DNA of 64,000 nucleotides from the NCBI GenBank assembly GCA_021199235.1, contig JAJQIL010000052.1, positions 1 through 64,000 on the forward strand, written 5' to 3'. Shown piece by piece: positions 46,453 to 53,634 of this stretch. Origin of the DNA: Lachnospiraceae bacterium (lineage in GTDB: Bacteria; Bacillota; Clostridia; Lachnospirales; Lachnospiraceae). The notes below the pieces were generated by a model. That model was not told the DNA's origin and did no database searches. It was given only the letters and a program-made list of their open reading frames with translations. Made by a program: the position numbers and the translations under genes. Within the stretch, counting starts at the first letter, position 1. Each line of letters opens with the position of its first letter.

Positions 46453-47298
46453 GTGAACAGTGTTTTATCGAAACAATCCCGGACCAAAAGAAGGATCTGG
46501 ATCCTTGTATTCTCGGTGATCGCGTTTGTCCAGCTGTTTCCTCTGATCTGGCTGGTTGACTTTTCTCTCTGCAAAAGCAATGAGCTCTTTACGAGCGGGA
46601 TCCTGGTCTGGCCGGAGGAGATTCAGTGGAAGAATTACATTCTTGCATTCCGCGACGGCCATTTCCTGCATTACCTCGGGAACAGCCTGCTGATCAATAC
46701 CCTGGCGGTCGTTCTGGTCGTTCTTATCTCGATCATGGCTTCGTTTGCCTGTACACGTATGCACTGGAAGCTGAAGAATGTGGTAGCAGTGATCATGGTG
46801 ATGGGAATGATGATACCGATTCATGCGACGTTGCTGCCTAACTACGTGATCTATGACCGGCTGAAGCTCACCGATACGATCTGGGCTCTTTTGATTCCCT
46901 ATGTCGCGTTTTCCCTGCCGCAGGGCTATTTCCTGACGTCGGGCTTTATGGCTTCCGTGCCGAAGGAACTGGAGGAGGCGGCTCTGATTGACGGCTGCGG
47001 CGTATACCGTGTCGTATTTACGATCATCATGCCGCTGCTGCGGCCTTCCATCTCCACCGTGGTGATCATGACCTACCTGAACAACTGGAATGAATTCATG
47101 ATGGCGACGACCTATTTAAGCAGCGACAAGTGGAAAACACTTCCGTTCTGTATTCTGGAATTTACCGGACAGTACTCGTCCAATTATGCGGTGCAGTTCG
47201 CGGTCATGGCACTCTCGGCGGCTCCCGCGCTGATCGTGTATATATTCCTGAACAAATACATCACGAAGGGCGTGGCGCTGGGCGCGGTAAAGGGCTGA
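46453..47298 (+). CDS. Sugar ABC transporter permease, MalG/UgpE type
   Basis: 281 residues. AGGAGG at 46439-46444 is 8 bases before GTG 46453, which makes that GTG the likely start instead of GTG 46444. Six helices, EAA loop EEAALIDGCGVYRVVFTIIM, and the C-terminal KYITKGVALGAVKG typical of the subfamily. Last gene of the importer; the tandem operator and promoter of the GH30 gene begin 45 bases after its stop. Confidence 0.92.
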   Translation: MNSVLSKQSRTKRRIWILVFSVIAFVQLFPLIWLVDFSLCKSNELFTSGILVWPEEIQWKNYILAFRDGHFLHYLGNSLLINTLAVVLVVLISIMASFACTRMHWKLKNVVAVIMVMGMMIPIHATLLPNYVIYDRLKLTDTIWALLIPYVAFSLPQGYFLTSGFMASVPKELEEAALIDGCGVYRVVFTIIMPLLRPSISTVVIMTYLNNWNEFMMATTYLSSDKWKTLPFCILEFTGQYSSNYAVQFAVMALSAAPALIVYIFLNKYITKGVALGAVKG

Positions 47299-47343
47299 TT
47301 TTTCTCCCACGCGGTCTGGTGCCGGAGCGAAATAAGCTGCTGT

Positions 47344-47402
47344 AAAAAAGAAACCTTACTGAAAAAAAGGAACTGCAATCCGGGTTCCTTTTTTTGTATG
47401 AT
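47344..47402 (+). promoter_or_regulatory. Tandem operator and -10 box of the GH30 gene (operator copy e)
   Basis: A-tract plus GAAACC (to 47355), then A-tract plus GGAACT (to 47374), with ACY triplets 19 bp apart. TATGAT at 47397-47402 begins 44 bp after the first ACC. GGAAC and GTTCC around 47369-47388 form a stem followed by a T run, as in the copy before the GH94 gene. The -10 box is part of the target site duplicated by the adjacent MITE-like element. Confidence 0.65.
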
Positions 47403-47403
47403 A

Positions 47404-47538
47404 GTAACTATTCAGGACAGTACTTCGCACTTGCTGCGAAGTACGTAAGAAGAAGTAGATTGTATGGGGAAAAGCCCCATCGCGCAGCGATTTTAAATGG
47501 GCTTTTCCCTCGTAACTGTGAAGGTACTGAACAGTTAC
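47404..47538 (+). mobile_element. MITE-like element, copy 1 (135 bp)
   Basis: Inverted ends GTAACTATTCAG and CTGAACAGTTAC. Inside are a hairpin (GTACTTCGCA/TGCGAAGTAC), a second hairpin (GGAAAAGCCCAT/ATGGGCTTTTCC around a TCGCGCAGCGA core) and the 27-bp palindrome at the right end. GTATGATA occurs directly on both sides (47396-47403 and 47539-47546), an 8-bp target duplication. No coding capacity. Copy 2 is at 50756. Confidence 0.75.
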
Positions 47539-47577
47539 GTATGATAATGATGAAAACAGGAAAGCGAGGGAAAACGC

Positions 47578-48912
47578 ATGAAAATGAATTGCTATATCAC
47601 AAACGAGGCAAAAAAAGAATACTGGAAAGAAGTGAGCGTTTCAGAGCCGGGAGAATCCCGGGATCACATGCATGTGGTGAACCTGTATCCGAAATTTCAG
47701 CGGCAGACAATCGAGGGCTTCGGAGGCGCGTTTACCGAGGCGGCGGCCTCCACTTTCGCGAAGCTTCCGGCAGAAGCGCAGGAAGAAATACTGGAGGCGT
47801 ATTTTGGAGAGAGCGGCCTTCGCTACAACATGGGACGATGCACGATCCACAGCTGCGACTTTGGTATGGGAAATTATACATATGTAGAGGAAGGTGATGA
47901 GACGCTCGGAACCTTCAGTATAGAGCATGACAGGAGCCAGATCCTGCCTCTGATCAGGAGAGCGATGGGGAAAGCATCGGAGGAGATGCTCTTTATGGCG
48001 GCCCCCTGGTCGCCGCCCGCGTACATGAAGACAAATGGAGAGATGAACCATGGCGGTAAGCTGAAAGAGGAATACCGCGCTCTCTGGGCTGAATATATGA
48101 CCCGATTCCTTCAGGCTTACCGGGACGAAGGCATCGACGTAAAGTATGTTACGGTACAGAACGAACCGGATGCTGTGCAGACATGGGATTCCTGCATCTA
48201 TTCGGCGAAGGAAGAGGGCATTTTTGCAGTGGAATTCCTCGCGTCTGCGTTTCAGAAGGCCGACCTGCATGATGTAGAAATCTTTGTCTGGGATCACAAT
48301 AAGGAAATGGCTTTTGAAAGGGCGGACGAAACCCTGTCTGTTCCGGGCGCCAGGGAAGCGGTAGATGGGATAGCCGTGCACTGGTATACCGGCGACCATT
48401 TTGACGCGCTGCGCCTGATCCGCGAAAAATACCCGGACAAAAGGATTTTCTTTACGGAAGGCTGCGTAGAGTATTCCCGTTTTGCGGATTCCAACGAAGT
48501 GCAGAAAGCCGAGATGTACGCGCATGACATGGCGGGTAATTTAAGTGCCGGAGTGGAAGCCGAGCTGGACTGGAATCTCATCCTGGATGAAAAGGGTGGG
48601 CCGAATCATGTCGGGAATTACTGCGCGGCGCCCATCATGTGCGATACCGTGACAGGCAAGGTGGAAAAGCGCTTAAGCTATTATTACATCGGCCATTTCA
48701 GCCGCTATATCCGACGCGGCGCAAAAGCGATCACCACGACGTCGTATACGGATAAAATTGATGTGGCTGCCTTTGTAAACCCGGACGGGGAGCGGGTGAC
48801 AGTCCTTTTGAACAAATCGGGCGAAGATCTGGAAATCACCCTGCGCGAAGACGGAAGAGGAACCGCGGTGGCGCTGCCTGCGCATTCCATAGCGACGGTA
48901 ACTGCCAGTTGA
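47578..48912 (+). CDS. GH30-family glycoside hydrolase
   Basis: 444 residues, no signal peptide, so cytosolic. A TIM barrel with the acid/base Glu196 in TVQNEPD and the nucleophile Glu294 in FFTEGC, then a beta-sandwich at the C-terminus (VAAFVNPDGERVTVLLNKSG). The start YPKFQRQTIEGFGGAFTEAA is typical of GH30. Members split beta-glucosides, beta-1,6-glucans, xylosides or fucosides; the exact substrate is unclear. It likely hydrolyses oligosaccharides imported by the preceding transporter. The transcript leader carries the MITE-like element, about 175 bases in all. Confidence 0.9.
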   Translation: MKMNCYITNEAKKEYWKEVSVSEPGESRDHMHVVNLYPKFQRQTIEGFGGAFTEAAASTFAKLPAEAQEEILEAYFGESGLRYNMGRCTIHSCDFGMGNYTYVEEGDETLGTFSIEHDRSQILPLIRRAMGKASEEMLFMAAPWSPPAYMKTNGEMNHGGKLKEEYRALWAEYMTRFLQAYRDEGIDVKYVTVQNEPDAVQTWDSCIYSAKEEGIFAVEFLASAFQKADLHDVEIFVWDHNKEMAFERADETLSVPGAREAVDGIAVHWYTGDHFDALRLIREKYPDKRIFFTEGCVEYSRFADSNEVQKAEMYAHDMAGNLSAGVEAELDWNLILDEKGGPNHVGNYCAAPIMCDTVTGKVEKRLSYYYIGHFSRYIRRGAKAITTTSYTDKIDVAAFVNPDGERVTVLLNKSGEDLEITLREDGRGTAVALPAHSIATVTAS

Positions 48913-48993
48913 CACAAGTTTTGGGATAGCGTATGATAATGGCTAATGATCAGATGAAATTCACCGCAGTCGGGCATGAATTGAAATAGAAGG

Positions 48994-49020
48994 TAACTGT
49001 TCAGTACCTTCACAGTTACA
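48994..49020 (+). repeat. 27-bp palindromic repeat (complete short form, inverted)
   Basis: GTAACTGT-N11-ACAGTTAC in the same orientation as 25015, about 50 bases before cbiL. No target duplication is visible. Confidence 0.75.
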
Positions 49021-49071
49021 ACAAACGATGCTGCCCGAAGCTGCGGACAGAACAGGAAAGGAACGAAAGAC

Positions 49072-49800
49072 ATGGCAGGAAAGCTGTATGGGGTCGGCGT
49101 GGGACCGGGAGATCCCAAAATGATGACCTATCTGGCGGTGGAGACGATTGAGAACTGTCAGGTGCTGGCGGTACCGGCGGATGGTAAGGAGTCCGCAGTG
49201 AGTTATAAGATTGCGGCTGGAATAGTAAAAGGACTGGATGAGAAAGAATGTCTGAATCTGGTGACGCCGATGACAAAGGATAAGGCAGTATTAAATGCGG
49301 CTTATGAGAAAGCGGCGGAGCAGATTATCGAATATCTGGAGCAGGGGAAGGACGTCGCCTATCTGACTCTGGGCGACCCGACCATTTACTGTACTTATAT
49401 TTATGTTCACCGGATTGTGAAGGCTCGCGGCTATCAGACGGAGATCATCAACGGCGTGCCGTCTTTCTGTGCGGTGAGCGCGAAGCTCGGCGACAGTCTG
49501 GCGGATCGCTCGGAGCAGCTTCATATTATCCCGTCCACCTATGAAATTGAGGACGCGCTGGAGCTTCCGGGGACGAAGGTGCTGATGAAGGCGGCCTCCA
49601 AGATGCCGCTTGTAAAAAAGACTCTGCGCGAAAAGAATCTGAAAGGCATGATGATCGAAAACTGCGGGATGGATTCGGAGAAGTGCTACATGGACGTGGA
49701 AGAAATCCCGGATCAGCCCAGCTATTATTCGGTGATCGTGGTAAGAGAAAACGCGGATGCTGCAAATAACCCGGTGAATGTGAATGCAGCACATAATTGA
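49072..49800 (+). CDS. cbiL: Precorrin-2/cobalt-factor II C20-methyltransferase
   Basis: 242 residues. A SAM-dependent tetrapyrrole methyltransferase: the start KLYGVGVGPGDPKMMT, the GDPTIYCTYIYVH motif and EIINGVPSFCAVSAKLG identify the C20 enzyme of corrin-ring (cobalamin) synthesis. The ATG follows GAAAGGAACG. In the anaerobic pathway it is CbiL; the aerobic homologue is CobI. No other corrin gene is in the window, which is unusual because cbi genes normally cluster. The next genes encode an ABC exporter and a NEAT-like membrane protein. Confidence 0.9.
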   Translation: MAGKLYGVGVGPGDPKMMTYLAVETIENCQVLAVPADGKESAVSYKIAAGIVKGLDEKECLNLVTPMTKDKAVLNAAYEKAAEQIIEYLEQGKDVAYLTLGDPTIYCTYIYVHRIVKARGYQTEIINGVPSFCAVSAKLGDSLADRSEQLHIIPSTYEIEDALELPGTKVLMKAASKMPLVKKTLREKNLKGMMIENCGMDSEKCYMDVEEIPDQPSYYSVIVVRENADAANNPVNVNAAHN

Positions 49801-49852
49801 GAAGATGTGGCCACATCGTCCGCTTTTATGAATTCCGGGCGGGATAAAATCT

Positions 49853-50680
49853 ATGATTGAACTGAAAAATCTGACAAAAAAATATGACGAATTTCTGGCG
49901 GTCGACCACCTGAACCTGCGGATTGAGACAGGCGAGTTTTTTGGTCTCCTGGGGCCGAACGGCGCGGGAAAAACGACAACGATCGGCATGATGTCCACGC
50001 TGCTTTTGCCGACCGAAGGGGAAGTTCTCATCGACGGGGAGCCGTTGACCCGCCAGAACGCGCGCCTGAAGCGGAAAATCAGCCTGATCACGCAGGAATA
50101 TTCCATGCGGCAGGATATGACGATGGACGAGATCATGGAGTATCAGGGGCGCCTGTATTATATGCCGAAGAAAAAAATTCGGGAGCGTTCGGAAGAACTT
50201 CTGGAATTCTGCGGCCTGATCGACTACCGCAGGCGTACGGTGCGTAAGCTCTCCGGCGGCATGAAGCGCAAACTGATGGTCTGCCGCGCCCTTCTGACGG
50301 AGCCGGAGATCCTGCTTCTGGATGAGCCGACCGCAGGGATGGATGCGCTGGCGCGGCGGCAGATGTGGAATCTGTTGAAAAAGCTGAACGGGCAGAAGCT
50401 GACGATCCTTCTGACAACCCATTACATGGAGGAGGCGGAAAGCCTCTGCGGCAGAGTCGCCATGATGCTCGAGGGAAAGCTGGAGGAGGCGGATACGCCC
50501 AGGCACATGATCGACGTTCTGGGGCGCTATGCGGTGGATCAGACAACAGAGGATGGGATCGAGAGCCGCTTCTTTGAAAAAAGAGAGGATGCGATTGCGT
50601 ATCTTTCGGGTTTAAGCGGGGAATCTGCTCTTCGGAATACGACGTTGGAGGATGTGTTCGTGCGCCGCGCTGCGAACTGA
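49853..50680 (+). CDS. ABC transporter ATPase (drug/antibiotic-export type)
   Basis: 275 residues. Walker A GPNGAGKT (34-41), Q-loop ITQEYS, signature LSGGMKRK, Walker B ILLLDEPTAGMD, and the H-loop LLTTHYMEEAE. The C-terminal LRNTTLEDVFVRR is typical of ATPases that partner ABC-2 type exporters (NodI/CcmA/DrrA group). The partner permease is the gene at 50948. The 267-base gap between them is filled by MITE-like copy 2. The substrate is unknown. Confidence 0.9.
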   Translation: MIELKNLTKKYDEFLAVDHLNLRIETGEFFGLLGPNGAGKTTTIGMMSTLLLPTEGEVLIDGEPLTRQNARLKRKISLITQEYSMRQDMTMDEIMEYQGRLYYMPKKKIRERSEELLEFCGLIDYRRRTVRKLSGGMKRKLMVCRALLTEPEILLLDEPTAGMDALARRQMWNLLKKLNGQKLTILLTTHYMEEAESLCGRVAMMLEGKLEEADTPRHMIDVLGRYAVDQTTEDGIESRFFEKREDAIAYLSGLSGESALRNTTLEDVFVRRAAN

Positions 50681-50755
50681 AAGGATTCTCCTTTCCTGCA
50701 GCAGAGAATCACAAGGTTCAATGTGCAGCTGTGCTGCGGGTAAAATGGAATTGTG

Positions 50756-50889
50756 ATAACTATTCAGGACAGTACCTCGCACTTGCTGCGAGGTACGTAT
50801 GAAAACGTATATTTTACAGGAAAAAGTCCCATCGCGCAGCGATTTTAAATGGACTTTTTCCCGTAACTGTGAAGGTACTGAACAGTTAC
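50756..50889 (+). mobile_element. MITE-like element, copy 2 (134 bp)
   Basis: Same build as copy 1: left end ATAACTATTCAG, hairpin GTACCTCGCA/TGCGAGGTAC, central hairpin around TCGCGCAGCGA, right end CTGAACAGTTAC. GAATTGTG flanks it directly (50748-50755 and 50890-50897), again an 8-bp duplication. The central spacer between hairpins differs from copy 1. It separates an ABC ATPase gene from its permease gene. Confidence 0.75.
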
Positions 50890-50947
50890 GAATTGTGATA
50901 AAAATGACAGCAACAGCAGCGAAAGTCATGACAGAAGGCATACAAGT

Positions 50948-51679
50948 ATGGGAATTGTAACGGTATTATGGGAAAAATGGGTGGAATTCCGCCGGGATTT
51001 TTACAAGATCACGCTGGCGGCGATGATCGCCCCTTTGATGTATATTCTGGTATTCGGCCTCGGGGTGCAGACGTTCTCCCACGGCGAATCCTATCTGGAA
51101 TTCCTGATTCCGGGCGTGGTCGCACTGACGACGATGAACGGGAGTTTCAACGCGATTGCGCAGAATTTAAATGTACAGCGGTTATATGAAAAAGCATTTG
51201 ATCAGGTCATGATCTCGCCGACGCCGCTGTGGCAGTTTGTGGCGGGACAGATCATCGGCGGCAGTCTGCGCGGCGTGTATGCGGGCAGTGTGATCATCCT
51301 TCTGATCCTCCCAATCGGGACGGGCCTGCGCTTTACCGGCTGGTCTTTTCTGATCATGTTTTTAAACGGCGCCGTATTTTCCACGATTGGTCTGGTCGTA
51401 TCCTTTATTGCGACGAATCATGCGGATGTGCCTCGTTTTTCCAATTATGTGATCATGCCGATGTCCTACCTGTGCAACACCTTTTTTTCCACAGACAGTA
51501 TGCCGAACGGGCTGCGTCAGGTGGTCGGAGCTCTGCCGCTGTCGCAGACAAGCAGCATGCTGCGTGCCATTGCAGCCGGAGAAGCCTGGTCGTATACGGG
51601 GATTCTGGTGCTGCTGATTTATCTGCTGGTGTTTGGGGCGGCAACGTCGTGGTTTTTATATAAAAAGAAGAATCTCTGA
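50948..51679 (+). CDS. ABC-2 type transporter permease
   Basis: 243 residues, six hydrophobic segments, with the ABC-2 family pattern LEFLIPGVVALTTMNGSFN and PLSQTSSMLRAIAAGE near the end. Together with the ATPase at 49853 it should form a two-gene exporter. The ATG has only a weak ribosome site (GAAGGC), so translation or transcription may depend on the upstream MITE-bearing leader. Confidence 0.88.
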   Translation: MGIVTVLWEKWVEFRRDFYKITLAAMIAPLMYILVFGLGVQTFSHGESYLEFLIPGVVALTTMNGSFNAIAQNLNVQRLYEKAFDQVMISPTPLWQFVAGQIIGGSLRGVYAGSVIILLILPIGTGLRFTGWSFLIMFLNGAVFSTIGLVVSFIATNHADVPRFSNYVIMPMSYLCNTFFSTDSMPNGLRQVVGALPLSQTSSMLRAIAAGEAWSYTGILVLLIYLLVFGAATSWFLYKKKNL

Positions 51680-51709
51680 TCAGACACGGATGGAGGCAAA
51701 GAAAGACAG

Positions 51710-52297
51710 ATGGTGGCACGAAAAATAACAGAGACGCAGGGAAGAACGGCGGCACGGGGAAAACAGTACCTGTTGTCAGTTTCGGGACTGCTGATCTTTT
51801 CATTGTTTTTTTCTTTAGTGATATTTCGGACTTCTCAAGCGTCTGAGCAGATCGCGGACGGTGAATACGCGATAGAAGTCACCATGACCGGCGGCAGCGG
51901 AAAGGCAAGCATCGAGTCGCCCACGCTTCTGACTGTGGAGGACGGGCAGCTTTACGCGCGCATTACCTGGAGCAGTTCGAACTATGATTATATGATCGTT
52001 GACGGGGAAAAATATCTGAACCAGAGCGAAGAAGATGCCAATTCCTCGTTTACTATTCCGGTATCCGATCTGGACGTGGATATCACGGTGGTCGCGGATA
52101 CGCTTGCGATGGGTACGCCGCACGAGATCGAATATGTGGTACATTTTTACTCCGAAACGCTGGGCAGCAAAAGCAGCCTCCCGCAGGAAGCTGCGAAACG
52201 CGTGCTGGCGATGGCGGCCGTGATCATTATCGGCGGCGGTATACTGAATTATTTCGTAAAAAAGAGAGCGCGGCGGGATTATACCGGCCGACGCTGA
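51710..52297 (+). CDS. NEAT-like domain membrane protein
   Basis: 195 residues. Helix 1 is about 20-40 (YLLSVSGLLIFSLFFSLVIF) and helix 2 about 166-185 (VLAMAAVIIIGGGILNYFV), with a basic C-terminus. The extracellular part (about 47-160: DGEYAIEVTMTGGSGKASIE, ITWSSSNYDYMIVDGEKYL, AMGTPHEIEYVVHFY) matches a beta-sandwich found in clostridial surface proteins next to iron or tetrapyrrole transporters, related in look to heme-binding NEAT domains. That relation is my recognition and was not searched. It stands 30 bases behind the exporter permease, so probably acts with it. Ligand unknown. Confidence 0.55.
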   Translation: MVARKITETQGRTAARGKQYLLSVSGLLIFSLFFSLVIFRTSQASEQIADGEYAIEVTMTGGSGKASIESPTLLTVEDGQLYARITWSSSNYDYMIVDGEKYLNQSEEDANSSFTIPVSDLDVDITVVADTLAMGTPHEIEYVVHFYSETLGSKSSLPQEAAKRVLAMAAVIIIGGGILNYFVKKRARRDYTGRR

Positions 52298-52451
52298 TAT
52301 CTCCCATTTATAATTACGCGGAAAATCAACAGGAAGGCTGTCTCCAGATTGGAGTTTGAAAAATCAGCATAAAAGAAAAATGTCAGCAGCTAAACCTTAC
52401 GCAATCTGTTATGCTGCGAGTTATAGAATCCTGAATCATAAGGGGTGCCTG

Positions 52452-53249
52452 ATGCAAAACAAACGCAATTTTCAAAAAGAACTGGATCGGATTCTGGAAA
52501 CAGAAGCGGCCGGACGTCATGTCCAGAGAGCGGGTGACAACGTGAATTCCGTGAACACGGCGCAAAGTGGCGACGACAGGGGTGGTATACAGCTGCCTGC
52601 GCTTTTGCTGCACAGCTGTTGTGCCCCATGCAGCAGTTATGTGCTCGAATATCTGTCGAAATATTTTCAAATTACGGTGCTTTATTATAATCCGAATATT
52701 TATCCGGAGGAGGAATATTGGAAACGGGTTGCGGAAGAACGCCGCCTGATTAAGAAGATGGGAGAGAAAGGCATATTTCCGAACCCGGTGCGGCTGATCG
52801 AAGGGCGTTTTGACAGCCGTGAGTTTTATGAGGCAGTGCGCGGTCTGGAACAGATTCCGGAGGGTGGAGCGCGGTGCGCAGCCTGCTTTCGGCTGCGGCT
52901 TGAGGAGACAGCGAAGATTGCAGGAGGACATGCCCTTTCTTATGTGTCGGAAAATGACATCAGGCATAATCATGATGAACGGTCTGACGGTTTGCAGGAA
53001 AGCAAATTCGACTACTTTACGACGACGCTGACCATCAGCCCGCTTAAAAATGCGCAGGTGATCAATGAAATCGGAGAGGAGCTGGCTGCCGAATATCAGG
53101 TAAAATGGCTGCCGTGCGATTTTAAGAAACGAAACGGCTACAAACGGTCCATAGAACTCTCGGCGGAGTATGGGCTGTACCGGCAGGATTACTGCGGATG
53201 CGTGTTTTCGAAGCGGGAGAGGGAGGCAATCGTGAAAGCGAGAAAATAG
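52452..53249 (+). CDS. queH: Epoxyqueuosine reductase QueH
   Basis: 265 residues from ATG 52452, which gives the usual start KRNFQKELDRIL; upstream codons to 52356 have no family match. QueH reduces epoxyqueuosine in tRNA to queuosine, replacing QueG. Metal-binding cysteines are in HSCCAPCSSY (Cys56, Cys57, Cys60), CAACFRLRL and YCGCVFS. YYNPNIYPEEEY and KFDYFTTTLTISP are conserved. Residues about 18-42 (AAGRHVQRAGDNVNSVNTAQ and more) are a hydrophilic insertion between the first helix and the catalytic core. Confidence 0.92.
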   Translation: MQNKRNFQKELDRILETEAAGRHVQRAGDNVNSVNTAQSGDDRGGIQLPALLLHSCCAPCSSYVLEYLSKYFQITVLYYNPNIYPEEEYWKRVAEERRLIKKMGEKGIFPNPVRLIEGRFDSREFYEAVRGLEQIPEGGARCAACFRLRLEETAKIAGGHALSYVSENDIRHNHDERSDGLQESKFDYFTTTLTISPLKNAQVINEIGEELAAEYQVKWLPCDFKKRNGYKRSIELSAEYGLYRQDYCGCVFSKREREAIVKARK

Positions 53250-53379
53250 TGAAAGCGAAAAAGGCCGTCGTTTGACATGATCTGATTTTGCCAGGCAGAG
53301 CTTTCTGAATATTACCGGAGAATATGACGGGATGACGTCGGAGAGACGCAGGTATATTTGTGTGGATTTTGCAAAGAAT

Positions 53380-53465
53380 ATGGAAGTACCCTTTTGTCTT
53401 GAAACTTTGGCAGGGGTGCTTCCATTTTGTATCTTATACATAAAAGAAAAGAGTGATTCTTTTAT
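53380..53465 (+). other. Two inverted repeats in the leader region of the PTS gene
   Basis: ATGGAAGTACCCTT (53380-53393) pairs with AGGGGTGCTTCCAT (53412-53425), followed by TTTTG, so it could terminate the queH transcript. ATAAAAGAA/TTCTTTTAT follows at about 53440-53465. No antiterminator-binding sequence of the BglG/GlcT kind was recognised. The rest of 53250-53634 shows only a decayed palindromic repeat at 53586. Confidence 0.4.
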
Positions 53466-53585
53466 GGAATCTTGTGAAGGGAGTATACGTTTGCGTTTCG
53501 TAAATAGTATCGGGCTGTTTTTCCTCCGATCTCCGATGACAAGCCTGCGCTGAGCCGGGCTGCAGATCTGATACGGGGAAATGAT

Positions 53586-53610
53586 ACCTGTAAAGGTAAG
53601 GAACAGTTAC
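53586..53610 (+). repeat. 27-bp-type palindromic repeat (diverged copy)
   Basis: Ends in GGAACAGTTAC; the left half is decayed. It lies 25 bases before the PTS gene start. Confidence 0.5.
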
Positions 53611-53634
53611 GTCAGACGCAGACCGGAAGATACG

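Noticed and set aside
52383..53441. A 352-codon open frame on the minus strand opposite queH
   Set aside because: It is the antisense shadow of queH, whose cysteine motifs and family match are clear; the antisense frame has no recognisable features or ribosome site.
53332..53553. 73-codon frame before the PTS gene
   Set aside because: It spans the inverted repeat at 53380-53425, which better explains the sequence; no family match.
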